A model generated the notes under the pieces. The model worked only from the letters and a program-made list of their open reading frames with translations. It had not been told where the DNA came from and made no database searches. Positions 33,553-43,200 of a DNA stretch of 64,000 nucleotides are shown here, piece by piece. A program made the translations under genes and the position numbers. Positions within the stretch are counted from its first letter, which is position 1. Every line of letters starts with the position of its first letter. The stretch is taken from the NCBI RefSeq assembly GCF_003268675.1, contig NZ_CP029378.1, forward strand, positions 2,790,001-2,854,000. Reading direction: 5' to 3'. The DNA comes from Streptomyces bacillaris. Its GTDB lineage: Bacteria; Actinomycetota; Actinomycetes; Streptomycetales; Streptomycetaceae.

Positions 33553-34314
33553 ATGGCACAGCGCGCACTCCCCCTGCCTGCCGCCAGGCTGGGACGGGCC
33601 GTCTCGACGGCCGGAGCACCATACGAGGTCAGCGGCGTGGTCCTGCTGCTCCCGGACGGCGAGCCCGACTCACGGCGCCGTCCCTCACCCCTTTCCTACG
33701 CGGTACAGCTGCCGTTCGCCCGTGCGCTGGCGCGCGCCGGGGAGGGCGACGGGCTGGCGGTGCACGTCCTGCGCTACCGCTGCCGGGGCTGGAACGACGC
33801 CGACGCGCATCCGGCGCAGGACGCGGCCTGGGCGGCGGACGAGGTGCAGCGGCGGTACGGGGACGTGCCCGTCTGCCTGGTCGGCCACGGGATGGGCGGG
33901 CGGGCGGCGCTGCGGGCCGCCGGGCACGGGGCGGTCACCTCGGTGCTGGCGATGGCGCCCTGGCTGCCGGACCACACCGCCGCCGAGCCGGAGCCGGTGA
34001 AACAGCTCGTGGGGCGGCGGGTGCTGATCGTGCACGGCACCAACGACGAGCGCACCGACCCGGAGTTGTCGTACCGGCTGGCCGAGCGGGCGAAGAAGTC
34101 CAACCGGGACACCTGCCGCTTCGAGGTCCACTCGGACGGCCACGCGCTGCGCCAGCACCGGTCCGAAGTGGTGGCGCTGGCGGCCGACTTCGTACGGGGC
34201 TCGCTCTTCGCCCGCTCCTACGCCCGCCCGGTCAAGGACGCGCTGGCCGCCCCGCCGCCGCTGGGGCTGCGGATGCCGCTGGCGGCGGGGTTCGGACGGT
34301 CGCTGCGGCACTGA
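33553..34314 (+). CDS. Alpha/beta-hydrolase fold protein, nucleophile Ser replaced
   Basis: 253 aa. The fold is visible in VSGVVLLLPDG (first strands), DGLAVHVLRYRCRGWNDAD (the usual R-x-x-G-x-S/N region), VCLVGHGMGGRAALRAAGHG (nucleophile elbow), VLIVHGTNDERTDPEL (acid loop with Asp) and EVHSDGHALRQH (His loop). The elbow is G-H-G-M-G where active hydrolases have G-x-S-x-G, so the nucleophile is missing while Asp and His remain. Either it is not a hydrolase or it works without a serine. It is divergent from add and shares its upstream region. No clear ribosome binding site precedes the ATG. Confidence 0.8.
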   Translation: MAQRALPLPAARLGRAVSTAGAPYEVSGVVLLLPDGEPDSRRRPSPLSYAVQLPFARALARAGEGDGLAVHVLRYRCRGWNDADAHPAQDAAWAADEVQRRYGDVPVCLVGHGMGGRAALRAAGHGAVTSVLAMAPWLPDHTAAEPEPVKQLVGRRVLIVHGTNDERTDPELSYRLAERAKKSNRDTCRFEVHSDGHALRQHRSEVVALAADFVRGSLFARSYARPVKDALAAPPPLGLRMPLAAGFGRSLRH

Positions 34315-34344
34315 ACGCCGTACGGGGGCGGAGCCCGTAAGACA

Positions 34345-35085
34345 TCAAGCCGTACGTTCCCCGCCCATCCCCCGCAGCAGCAGCGCCGCCCCCGTCCACG
34401 CCACCGCGCACCCGGCGGCGGAGATCAGCAGGACGAGCCAGAGGGTGTCCGTGGCGGTGGCGGCGACCACGGCGACGGCCGCCGCAACGAAGGTCGCCAC
34501 CATCGGTACGAAGACCTGCGCGGCCCGGACGGCCGGGGCGCGGGTGGCGCGGCGGTGGTGCAGCCACCCCGCGCCCCGCAGGAAGACGGCCCCGACGATC
34601 AACAGGGCGAGCCCCACGGCCAGTCGGACGGTCGCATGGCGGCCCGGCTCGTCGATCGTGTCCTGGCGCAGCTCCCCCAGGCCCACCGCCCACACCGTGG
34701 AGCGCCAGGAGGAGACCGTGACCCGGTCCCCGGGCCTCAGCTTCTCCCAGACCGGCCCATGGCCCCGCATCCGTATCCGGAACGGCGGTTCCTCGGCCTC
34801 GCCGTCGAGCGTGACCCAGTTGGTGACGGCCTTGTTCGACCGGCCGGTCTCGGTGGAGACGACGGTGGCGGGCCACTCGGAGAGGCAGTCGCCGTTCTCC
34901 ACCGCCGAGCCACCGATCTCCGCGCACGGCCGTGCGGCCCGGAAGTCGCGGGCCTCGGAGAGCGCCCCGGGCAGCAGCGCGAACAGAACGGCGGCGGCGA
35001 GCACCATCACCGAGCCGATGACGGCCGCGAAGACGACGCCCTTCAGGCCCGGGTCCCCGGGCGGCGGAGAGGAAGCAGGATGCAC
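34345..35085 (-). CDS. Integral membrane protein, unknown
   Basis: 246 aa. Helix 1 at about 16-39 (VVFAAVIGSVMVLAAAVLFALLPG) is followed by an outer domain of about 100 residues with a possible disulfide (C55 and C69 in RPCAEIGG and GDCLSEW) and an SH3- or OB-like strand pattern (VWEKLRPGDRVTVSSWRSTVWAV). Three more helices follow near the C-terminus (VRLAVGLALLIVGAVFL; VPMVATFVAAAVAVVAA; WLVLLISAAGCAVAWTGAALLL). No family is recognised. Streptomycetes have many paralogues of this layout. It stands alone between convergent and same-strand neighbours. Confidence 0.75.
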   Translation of the reverse strand: MHPASSPPPGDPGLKGVVFAAVIGSVMVLAAAVLFALLPGALSEARDFRAARPCAEIGGSAVENGDCLSEWPATVVSTETGRSNKAVTNWVTLDGEAEEPPFRIRMRGHGPVWEKLRPGDRVTVSSWRSTVWAVGLGELRQDTIDEPGRHATVRLAVGLALLIVGAVFLRGAGWLHHRRATRAPAVRAAQVFVPMVATFVAAAVAVVAATATDTLWLVLLISAAGCAVAWTGAALLLRGMGGERTA

Positions 35086-35105
35086 CGGCCCATTGTCGCT
35101 CGCCT

Positions 35106-35160
35106 GTTCCCGTGGGCGCCCACCCCTTCGTTCCTGTGGGCGCCCGCCCGTTCGTTCCCA
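35106..35160. repeat. 24-bp tandem repeat, 2.3 units
   Basis: GTTCC(C/T)GTGGGCGCCC(A/G)CCC(C/G)TTC at 35106-35129 is repeated at 35130-35153 with three changes, and GTTCC starts a third copy. GGGCGCCC within each unit is palindromic. It sits between the membrane protein start and the LysR stop. Confidence 0.6.
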
Positions 35161-35175
35161 ACTGTCCGGCCCCCC

Positions 35176-36129
35176 TCAGTCCGGCAGCAGGTTCCCCCGC
35201 CGCGAGAGCAGGAACCGTTTGAAGGCCGCGACCGGTGGGGTGTCCGGGTGGCCGTCCAGCCAGGCGACCCCGATCTCGCGGACCGCGCGCGGGGCCGTCA
35301 CCGTCAGCTCGACGACCCCCGGGCGGGCGACCGCCGGGGGCGGCAGCAGGGCCACGCCGAGACCGGCGGCGACCAGGCCGCGCAGGGTCTCGGCCTCCTC
35401 GCCCTCGAAGGCGACGCGCGGGGTGAATCCCGCCTCCGTGCAGAGGTCGTCGGTGATGCGGCGGAGCCCGTAACCGGGTTCGAGGGTCACGAAGGTCTCG
35501 TCGGCGGCCTCCGCGAGGCGGATGCGGCGGCGGGTGGCGAGGCGGTGGTCGTCGGGGACCACCAGGCGCAGGCGCTGTTCGTCGAGGCGGCGGGTGACCA
35601 GGTCGGGGGCGTCGGGCACGGGCGAGGTGAGGCAGAGGTCGAGGCCGCCCGCGCGGAGCCGTTCGATCATCGCCTCGCCGTAGTTCTGGACGAGCTGGAA
35701 GCGGACCCTCGGGTGGTCGGCGCGGAAGGCGCGGATCAGGGCCGGTACGGTCTCCGAGCCCATGGTGTGCAGGAAGCCGAACGAGACCCGCCCCGCCGTG
35801 GGGTCGGCGTCCGCCCGGACCGAGTCGGCGGCCTTCTCCACCTCGGCCAGGGCGCGTTCGGCGGAGGTGAGGAAGGTGCGGCCGGCCGGGGTGAGCGAGA
35901 CCGTACGGCCCTTGCGGGCGAACAGGGCGACGCCCAGGTCGGCTTCGAGCCGGACCATGGCACGGGAGAGCGTGGACTGCGGGACCCCCAGCTCCTGTGC
36001 GGCGCGGGTCACATGCTCGTGGCGGGCGACCGCCTCGAAGTACGCGAGGCGGGGCGCGAGGACGGCCCGGATGTCTTCTTCGTAACTGCTCGGTGACAGC
36101 CGGGGCTGTGAGCTGCGTTGATGCACCAT
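35176..36129 (-). CDS. LysR-family transcriptional regulator
   Basis: 317 aa from ATG 36129 (MVHQRSSQPRLS); longer in-frame starts cross the divergent promoter. The winged HTH is at about 28-85: LAYFEAVARHEHVTRAAQELGVPQSTLSRAMVRLEADLGVALFARKGRTVSLTPAG. The effector domain opens with GRVSFGFLHTMGSETVPALIRAFRADHPRVRFQLVQ. It is divergent from the MFS transporter at 36192, with an inverted repeat between the two starts, so the transporter is its probable target. The inducer is unknown. Confidence 0.9.
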   Translation of the reverse strand: MVHQRSSQPRLSPSSYEEDIRAVLAPRLAYFEAVARHEHVTRAAQELGVPQSTLSRAMVRLEADLGVALFARKGRTVSLTPAGRTFLTSAERALAEVEKAADSVRADADPTAGRVSFGFLHTMGSETVPALIRAFRADHPRVRFQLVQNYGEAMIERLRAGGLDLCLTSPVPDAPDLVTRRLDEQRLRLVVPDDHRLATRRRIRLAEAADETFVTLEPGYGLRRITDDLCTEAGFTPRVAFEGEEAETLRGLVAAGLGVALLPPPAVARPGVVELTVTAPRAVREIGVAWLDGHPDTPPVAAFKRFLLSRRGNLLPD

Positions 36130-36145
36130 AGGATTGATTATGGCG

Positions 36146-36170
36146 GTTTCGTGCATTGGACGCATGAAAC
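36146..36170. promoter_or_regulatory. Inverted repeat between lysR and the MFS gene
   Basis: GTTTCGTGC (36146-36154) and GCATGAAAC (36162-36170) form arms matching at 8 of 9 positions around a 7-base spacer. It lies between the divergent starts at 36129 and 36192 and is the natural LysR operator candidate. Confidence 0.55.
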
Positions 36171-36191
36171 GTGGCGCTCTACGTTCGTCGT

Positions 36192-37508
36192 ATGCCTCCC
36201 GCCGATACCGGGGCATCCACCGTCGTCGTGGATGCCTCTGCCCCGTCGTCCCCCGTCATCACCTCCCGCACCGCCGCCGCTCCCGCGAGCACCGCCGGGC
36301 GCCTCGAGCCCGGCCGGCCCGGCTACCGGAAGATGAGCTTCGCGCTCTTCGCCGCCGGGGTCGCGGCCTTCGCCCTCCTCTACTCCACCCAGGCCCTGCT
36401 GCCCGCGATCTCCACCGCGTACGGCGTGAGCGCCGGCCAGACGAGCTGGACGGTCTCCGCGGCGACCGGAGCGCTGGCGCTCTGCGTGCTGCCGCTGAGC
36501 GCGCTCTCGGAGCGGTTCGGGCGGCGGGAGATGATGACGGTCTCGCTGACGGTCGCGGTCGTGGTCGGGATGCTGGTGCCGTTCGCGCCCTCCATCGGCT
36601 GGCTGATCGCGCTGCGGGCCGTCCAGGGCGCGGCGCTCGCCGGACTGCCGGCCTCCGCGATGGCGTATCTCGCCGAAGAGGTACGGCCCAAGGCGCTGAT
36701 CGCCGCGATCGGACTGTTCGTGGCGGGCAACAGCATCGGCGGCATGAGCGGCCGCGTCCTCACCGGCTGGGTCGCCCAGGCCTGGGGGTGGCGCGCGGCG
36801 CTCGCGGCGGTCGGTCTGCTCGCGCTGGCGTGCGCCGTCGCCTTCCACTTCCTGATCCCCCGGGCCCGTAACTTCACGCCCGGCACGCTCAACCCGAAGG
36901 CGCTGGCCAGGACTGTCGCCACCCACCTCTCCAACCCGCTGCTGGTGCGGCTGTACGCGATCGGCGCACTGTTCATGACCGTGTTCGGCGCGGTCTACAC
37001 GGTGATCGGCTACCGGCTGGTCGACGAGCCGTTCTCGCTGCCGCAGGGCGTCGTCGGGTCGATCTTCCTGGTCTACCTGGTCGGCACGGTCTCCTCGGCC
37101 GCGGCCGGACGGCTGGTGGCCCGCCTCGGCCGCCGGGGCGCGCTCTATCTCGCGGTCTCGACCACGGCGGCCGGGCTGCTGCTCTCGCTGTCGGACGCGC
37201 TGCTCGCCGTGCTGGCGGGGCTGGTGCTGATCACGGCCGGGTTCTTCGCCGGGCACGCGGTCGCCTCGTCCTCGGTGAGCCGGACGGCGACGGCGGGCCG
37301 GGCGCAGGCGTCGGCGCTCTACCAGTCGGCGTACTACCTGGGCTCCAGCGCGGGCGGCACGCTGGGCGCGGTCGCCTTCCACACGGGCGGCTGGGCGGCG
37401 ACGGTGGCCCTCGGGCTGCTCGCGGTCCTCGGCGTCGTCTCGATCACGCTGTACGGGACCCGGGTGGCGCGGGCCGAGCGGCGGGCGCTGGTACCGGCGA
37501 CCCGATGA
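36192..37508 (+). CDS. MFS transporter (YnfM/drug-resistance type)
   Basis: 438 aa from ATG 36192. After a 45-residue polar N-terminus come about 12 membrane helices, for example FALFAAGVAAFALLYSTQALLPAI, the loop 2-3 motif LSERFGRREMM (MFS motif A), VVVGMLVPFAPSIGWLIALRAVQGAALAGLPASAMAYLAEEV, and LGRRGALYLAVSTTAAGLLLSL in the second half. The YSTQALLP opening and overall pattern match the YnfM/CynX-like branch, which includes putative effluxers of unknown substrates. It is divergent from the LysR gene. Confidence 0.88.
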   Translation: MPPADTGASTVVVDASAPSSPVITSRTAAAPASTAGRLEPGRPGYRKMSFALFAAGVAAFALLYSTQALLPAISTAYGVSAGQTSWTVSAATGALALCVLPLSALSERFGRREMMTVSLTVAVVVGMLVPFAPSIGWLIALRAVQGAALAGLPASAMAYLAEEVRPKALIAAIGLFVAGNSIGGMSGRVLTGWVAQAWGWRAALAAVGLLALACAVAFHFLIPRARNFTPGTLNPKALARTVATHLSNPLLVRLYAIGALFMTVFGAVYTVIGYRLVDEPFSLPQGVVGSIFLVYLVGTVSSAAAGRLVARLGRRGALYLAVSTTAAGLLLSLSDALLAVLAGLVLITAGFFAGHAVASSSVSRTATAGRAQASALYQSAYYLGSSAGGTLGAVAFHTGGWAATVALGLLAVLGVVSITLYGTRVARAERRALVPATR

Positions 37509-37529
37509 CCATCCGACCCGTCGCTTGAA

Positions 37530-37591
37530 GGCCGTCCGGAGGCTTGTTCCGGAGGCCGTCCGGAGACCCGTTCCGGAGGCCGTAATTCCGG
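37530..37591. repeat. 24-bp tandem repeat before the L,D-transpeptidase gene
   Basis: GGCCGTCCGGAG(G/A)C(T/C)(T/C)GTTCCGGA at 37530-37553 is repeated at 37554-37577 with three changes; GGCCGTAATTCCGG (37578-37591) is a shortened third copy. It may lie in the 3' tail of the MFS transcript or upstream of the next promoter. Confidence 0.6.
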
Positions 37592-37701
37592 CTATGCCGG
37601 ACCGCGACGCAACCGAGACCTGACCCGTGCAACCCCCGCTCCCCTTCGCGCGTCTCCCAGGCGTAACCACAAAACCACTGTGGGCGAAGGGGAGTTGGCG
37701 C

Positions 37702-38421
37702 ATGGGAGTCACGGCGAAAATACCCGGAGGACGGCGGCTGCGACGTGGGGCGGCGCTCTCCGTGGCCGGGCTGGTGGCGGCACCCGCCCTGGTCCTGGGC
37801 ACCGGGACCGCGGCCCAGGCCGCCTCCTGCACCACCTCCACGGGGCCGCACCAGAAGCAGGTCGAGAAGTTCCTGAAGCGGCCCGTCGACGGCAAGCAGT
37901 CGGCCGCCGACTGCAAGGCGATCCAGAAGTTCCAGAAGGCCCACGGCATCACCCCGACCATCGGGTACGCCGGGCCGCTGACCTGGCGCACGATGAACAC
38001 GATGAACGCCCAGAAGGCGGCCGGGAAGAACCCCAACAAGGCCGGGAAGTGTCCCACCAACAAGGGCCGCATCGCCTGTGTCGACCTGACCCGGCAGCTG
38101 AGCTGGATCCAGGACGGCAAGAAGCTGAAGTACGGCCCGGTGCCGGTGCGCACCGGCCGGGACGGCGCCGAGACGCGTACCGGCGCCAAGAAGATCTACT
38201 GGCGCAACATCAACCACTGGTCGACGATCTACAAGGTGCGGATGCCGCACGCGCAGTTCTTCGACGGCGGCCAGGCGTTCCACTCGGTCACCAAGTCCAT
38301 GTACAACCCGCCGGGCTCCGGTGGCTGCGTCAACATGCGTCCCGCCGACGCGAAGGCATACTGGAACCTGCTGAAGAACGGCGACGACGTGTACGTCTAC
38401 GGGCGCAAGCCCGGGACCTGA
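37702..38421 (+). CDS. Secreted L,D-transpeptidase with peptidoglycan-binding domain
   Basis: 239 aa from ATG 37702, with AAGGGGAG upstream. The signal peptide ends near residue 40 (GTAAQA-ASC). A peptidoglycan-binding-like domain (VEKFLKRPVDGKQSAADCKAIQKFQKAHGITPTIGYAG, about 51-90) precedes a YkuD domain: LSWIQDGKKLKYGPVPVRTG, H194 in AFHSV, and the catalytic motif GSGGCVNM with C209. It should make 3-3 cross-links in peptidoglycan, or attach proteins, outside the membrane. A tandem repeat and about 110 bp separate it from the MFS gene. Confidence 0.88.
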   Translation: MGVTAKIPGGRRLRRGAALSVAGLVAAPALVLGTGTAAQAASCTTSTGPHQKQVEKFLKRPVDGKQSAADCKAIQKFQKAHGITPTIGYAGPLTWRTMNTMNAQKAAGKNPNKAGKCPTNKGRIACVDLTRQLSWIQDGKKLKYGPVPVRTGRDGAETRTGAKKIYWRNINHWSTIYKVRMPHAQFFDGGQAFHSVTKSMYNPPGSGGCVNMRPADAKAYWNLLKNGDDVYVYGRKPGT

Positions 38422-38532
38422 TCGGCGCGGGCCCGTCGGCCTCTTTCCACCCCTGTTGTCAGTGCCCTGCGGTAGCTTCCGAGGTACCGGGTGACCAAGG
38501 CCGCGGCGCGGCTGCGCGACAGGGGTGGAGCC

Positions 38533-39612
38533 ATGAGCGATCTGACCACGACGACGGCCGCGGGTGCGGGACCCGGAGGCACCGGAGCCTCCGGGGACGC
38601 CAGAACCTCCGGAGCCGCCGGAGCCCCCGGTGCCGCCGACATCGACGCCCGCCTCGAAGGCCACCGCACCGAGCTGACCGGGTACTGCTACCGGATGCTC
38701 GGTTCGGCGTTCGAGGCCGAGGACGCGGTGCAGGACACCCTGGTGCGGGCCTGGCGCAACTTCGACAAGTTCGAGGGCCGCTCCTCCCTGCGCTCCTGGC
38801 TCTACCGCATCGCCACCAACGTCTGCCTGGACATGCTGAAGGCGGGCAACAAGCGGGCCCGCCCGGTCGATCTGAGCGGCCCGACCCCGCTCGCCCAGGC
38901 GGCGCTCACCCCCCGCCCGGAGAACGTCTGGCTGGAGCCGATGCCGGACGGCCGCACCCTGCCCTCCGTCCAGGACCCGGCGGAGGCCGCCGTGGCGCGG
39001 GAGTCGGTGCGCCTCGCGTTCGTCGCCGCCCTCCAGCATCTGCCGCCCAAGCAGCGGGCCGTGCTGATCCTGCGCGAGGTGCTCGCCTGGAAGGCCGCCG
39101 AGGTCGCCGAGCTGCTGGAGACCTCCGTCGCCTCGGTCAACAGCGCCCTCCAGCGGGCCCGGGCCACCCTGACCGAGCAGGAGGGCCGGGTGCCGGACGC
39201 GGCCGACCCGCTCGACGAGGAGCAGCAGAAGCTCCTGGAGCGCTATGTGAAGGCGTTCGAGGGGTACGACATGGCCGCCCTGACCGCGCTGCTGCACGAG
39301 GACGCGGTGATGACGATGCCGCCGTTCGACCTGTGGCTCCAGGGCACCTCCGACATCACGGGCTTCATGACGACCATCGGCGCGGCCTGCGCGGGCTCCC
39401 GCCTGGTGCCGGTGTCGGCCAACGGCTCCCCGGGCTTCGCCCACTACAAGCCCGATCCGGAGGGGTCCGGTTTCGTGCCGTGGGCCGTGCAGGTCATCGA
39501 CGTCCGGGACGGGGCGATCGCGGGCATGCACTGCTTCCTGGACGTGGAGCGGTGGTTCCCGCTCTTCGGCCTTCCGGAGCGGCTGCCGGCGGGGGCGACG
39601 GGCGGGGAGTGA
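38533..39612 (+). CDS. ECF sigma factor with C-terminal SnoaL-like domain
   Basis: 359 aa from ATG 38533. After a Gly/Ala/Thr-rich start, region 2 is [56 protein letters not shown], and region 4 is [48 protein letters not shown]. The last 130 residues ([38 protein letters not shown] to the end) form an SnoaL/NTF2-like domain, as in the SigG/TIGR02960 type. In related sigma factors this domain replaces a separate anti-sigma factor in controlling activity. No anti-sigma gene is adjacent. It stands alone, upstream of an antisense STAS gene. Confidence 0.9.
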   Translation: MSDLTTTTAAGAGPGGTGASGDARTSGAAGAPGAADIDARLEGHRTELTGYCYRMLGSAFEAEDAVQDTLVRAWRNFDKFEGRSSLRSWLYRIATNVCLDMLKAGNKRARPVDLSGPTPLAQAALTPRPENVWLEPMPDGRTLPSVQDPAEAAVARESVRLAFVAALQHLPPKQRAVLILREVLAWKAAEVAELLETSVASVNSALQRARATLTEQEGRVPDAADPLDEEQQKLLERYVKAFEGYDMAALTALLHEDAVMTMPPFDLWLQGTSDITGFMTTIGAACAGSRLVPVSANGSPGFAHYKPDPEGSGFVPWAVQVIDVRDGAIAGMHCFLDVERWFPLFGLPERLPAGATGGE

Positions 39613-39683
39613 CGTAGGGCGGGGGGCCAGGTCCCGGGCGGGGTCAGGACGTCGGGCCCCGCGCCCGACGCCCCCCCGTGCGC

Positions 39684-40124
39684 CTACGCCCCCGGGGCCC
39701 GTACCTCCGCCGCACCCTCAGGCTCCCCGAATTCTCCCGGCTCTCTCCGCGCTCCCTGGCCCCCCGGCTCCCCCAGCCCCACCACATCCGCCAGCCCCAC
39801 CAGGTCCAGCAACCCCTGGAGTTCGGGTCCCACCCGGCGCAGCACGAGCTGCCGCCCGGACCGGCGGGCGACCAGGGCCAGCCGGGCCACCGCCTCCACC
39901 AGGGCCAGGCCGGGCCGGACCACGCCGCCCACATCGCACTCCACGGGGCCCGGTGGTGCGGGAGGGACCCCGTCCGGCACAGGAGCCCCGGGGCCGCTCA
40001 GCAGGGTCTCCAGCTCCGCGCAGAGGGCCGGTACGGCGTCACGGGTGACGTGTCCGGCGACGACGAGAACGATCGGTTTCATGGCTGCCACAACGGGAGG
40101 ACCGCTTCCGTGACCGAAACTCAT
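39684..40124 (-). CDS. STAS-domain protein (anti-sigma factor antagonist-like)
   Basis: 146 aa from ATG 40124, or 132 aa from ATG 40082; neither has a strong ribosome site. PIVLVVAGHVTRDAVPALCAELETLL opens like a STAS domain, VECDVGGVVRPGLALVEAVARLALVARRSGRQLVLRRVGPELQGLLDLVGLADVV completes it. The phosphorylatable Ser/Thr usual in SpoIIAA-type antagonists (DLSG(V/L)xxxDSSG) is not evident at GVVRPGL, so switching by phosphorylation is doubtful. The C-terminal 25 residues are Gly/Glu-rich. It lies antisense after the ECF sigma gene; no functional link is shown. Confidence 0.72.
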   Translation of the reverse strand: MSFGHGSGPPVVAAMKPIVLVVAGHVTRDAVPALCAELETLLSGPGAPVPDGVPPAPPGPVECDVGGVVRPGLALVEAVARLALVARRSGRQLVLRRVGPELQGLLDLVGLADVVGLGEPGGQGARREPGEFGEPEGAAEVRAPGA

Positions 40125-40261
40125 CGCCGCCCGGGGTGGGATTTCGGCCGATGAGCCTCAACTCACAAGTTGTGCACATCCCTTGCGAACCTCTTCACCA
40201 CTTTTCCCCTCTGGTCTGAGTGAACGGTTCAGAGGAACCGCCTCATTCTCCAGGGGGAGAG

Positions 40262-43200
40262 TTGCGCAGACATGTGAACAGGGCGGGGGTCCCGGCCGTC
40301 GCCGCGGCCGTCGCCGTCGCGCTCGCCGCGGGCATGACCACGCCCGCCGCCGCCCAGCCGGTCCGGCCCGCAGCCGCGGGCCCGGCCGCCTCCGGCCTCC
40401 CGGGCAAGGCCGTGCACCAGCTGACGCTGATCACCGGTGACCGGGTGTCGGTGGACGCCGAGGGCCGGGTCGTGGGCTTCGCGCCCGCGCAGGGCCGCGC
40501 CGGTATCCCGGTGCGCAAGCAGATACGGGACGGGCGCACGCTCGTCATACCCGCCGACGCCCAGCGGCTCATCGCCTCGGGCAAGCTCGACCGGCGGCTG
40601 TTCGACATCACGGAGCTGAACCGGCCGGAGAACCGCCGGGCGCAGAAGAAGGACCTGCGGCTCATCGTCAGCTACCAGGGTGCGCAGAGCGCCCGGGCGA
40701 AGGCGGACGTCCGGGACGCGGGCGCCACCCGGATCGGCCGGAGCCTGCCGTCGCTGAACGCGCAGTCGGTGGCCACGCCGAAGGAGGACGCCCCCAGCCT
40801 GTGGGAGGCGCTCACCAGCGAGCAGGCCGGCAGCCCGCAGCGGACCACCGCGGCGGGCATCGACCGGGTCTGGCTGGACGGCAAGCGCAAGGTCGCCCTC
40901 GACCGCAGCGTCGCCCAGATCGGCACGCCGGCCGCCTGGCAGGCGGGCTACACCGGCAAGGGCGTGAAGATCGCGGTCCTGGACACCGGGGTGGACGGGA
41001 ACCACGCCGACCTCAAGGGCAAGATCGCCGCGGCGAAGAACTTCTCCTCCTCGCGGGACCTCAAGGACCGGGTCGGCCACGGCACGCACGTCGCGTCGAT
41101 CGCCGCCGGTTCCGGCGCCAGGTCGGGCGGGAAGTTCAAGGGCGTCGCCCCGGACGCCAAGCTGCTGGCGGGCAAGGTGCTCGGCGACGACGGGTTCGGC
41201 GACGACTCGGGCATCCTGGCCGGCATGGAGTGGGCGGTCGCCCAGGGCGCCGACATCGTGAACCTGAGCCTCGGCGGCATGGACACCCCCGAGGTGGACG
41301 CGCTGGAGGCGGCGGTCAACCGGCTCTCGGCCAAGAGCGGCGTCCTCTTCGCCATCGCGGCGGGCAACGAGGGCGACGGGGCGGGCACGATCGGCTCGCC
41401 CGGCAGCGCGGACGCCGCGCTGACCGTCGGCGCGGTCGACGTCAAGGACAAGCTGGCGGGCTTCTCCAGCCGTGGCCCGCGGGTGGGCGACGGCGCGGTC
41501 AAGCCCGATGTCACCGCCCCGGGCGTGGACATCACGGCGGCCTCCGCCCCCGGCTCGGAGATCGCGCTGGAGGTCGGTGAGAAGCCCGCGGGCTACACCA
41601 CCATCTCCGGTACGTCGATGGCCACCCCGCATGTCGCGGGCGCCGCGGCCCTGCTCAAGCAGCAGCACCCCGACTGGAAGAACACGCAGCTCAAGAGCGT
41701 GCTGGCGGCCTCGGCCAAGCCGGGTGCGTACACCCCGTTCCAGCAGGGCGTGGGCCGGATCGCGGTGGACCGGGCGCTCGCCCAGACCGTCGTGAGCGAC
41801 CAGGTCTCGGTGAGCTTCGGCGTGCAGCAGTGGCCGCACACCGACGACGTCCCGGTCACCAGGAACATCACCTACCGCAACCTGGGCACCGCCGACGTCA
41901 CCCTCGATCTGAAGGTCACCGGCACCGGCCCCAAGGGCAAGCCCGCCCCGGCCGGGTTCTTCACCCTGGGCGCGCAGCAGGTCACCGTCCCCGCGGGCGG
42001 CACCGCCCAGGTGGCGCTGACCGCCGACACCCGGCTCGGCGGTGCGGAGACCGGCGCGTACTCCGCGTACGTCGTGGGCACCGGCGGCGGCCAGAGTGTC
42101 CGCACGGCGGCCGCGGTCGACCGGGAGCGCGAGTCGTACGACGTCACGCTGAAGGCCATCGGCCGTACGGGCAAGGCCCCGGCCGGCGCGGACTTCTCGC
42201 TGGGCGACCTGGGCGGTACGGCGGACGGCGCCTCGTTCACCGCGCCGTTCAAGAACGGGGTGGCCAAGGTCCGGGTGCCCAAGGGCACGTACGTCCTGGA
42301 CTCCGACATCGTCACGGACCGGAAGAAGCCCAACCACATCGACTGGCTCGCCCAGCCGAAGCTGGCCGTCACGAAGAACACGACGATCACGCTGGACGCC
42401 CGCAAGGCCAAGCCGATCAACATCACCCTGCCGGTGAAGGGCGCCAAGGTCCGCAGCCTGCAGAGCGAGTTCTCGATCTCGACGAAGCACGCCGAGGCCA
42501 CCTACAGCTGGATGGTCGGTGCCGGGGACAGCCTCCGCACCGCCCACCTCGGCCCGAAGATCACCGACGGCTCGCTCACCCAGCGCTGGGCCGGCAGCTG
42601 GAACACCGGGGCGGCGGGCGACTACAACACCGTCTCCGGCGGCCGGGTCCAGCAGCTGGGCACGGGCTACAGCCGTACCTACAAGGCCAACCAGTTCGCC
42701 ACGGTGAAGCTGACCATGGGCGCCGGGGCGGTCAAGAAGAAGACCGGCATGGTCTACCCGATGGCCGAACTGCCCGGCGGCTACGGCCTCTTCGGCTCCC
42801 CCGCCACGCAGTCGCTGCCCGGTGTCCGCACGATCCGCCTCTCCACCACCGACAAGGCCCGCTGGACGCTGGACTTCTCGCAGGTGGGCGGCAAGGACGC
42901 CGACGGCTTCCCGGTCTACGACGCGGGCTACATCGCCGGTGACACCGTCGCCTACCAGGGCGGCAAGACCTACACCCGCACGGTCAACACCGGTGTCTTC
43001 GGCCCCCGGCTGACCCGCGACGACGGCATCTACAGGGACGGCAACGAGATCGCCGCCGTGCTGCCGGTCCTGGCCGACGGCAAGGGCAACGAGGGCGGGA
43101 TGCAGCTCACGTCCGTCACGACGGTGCTCCACCGCAACGGCAAGAAGTTCGCCCAGAACACGGACCCGCTCCAGGGCTGGGAACCCTTCCAGGTCCCGGC

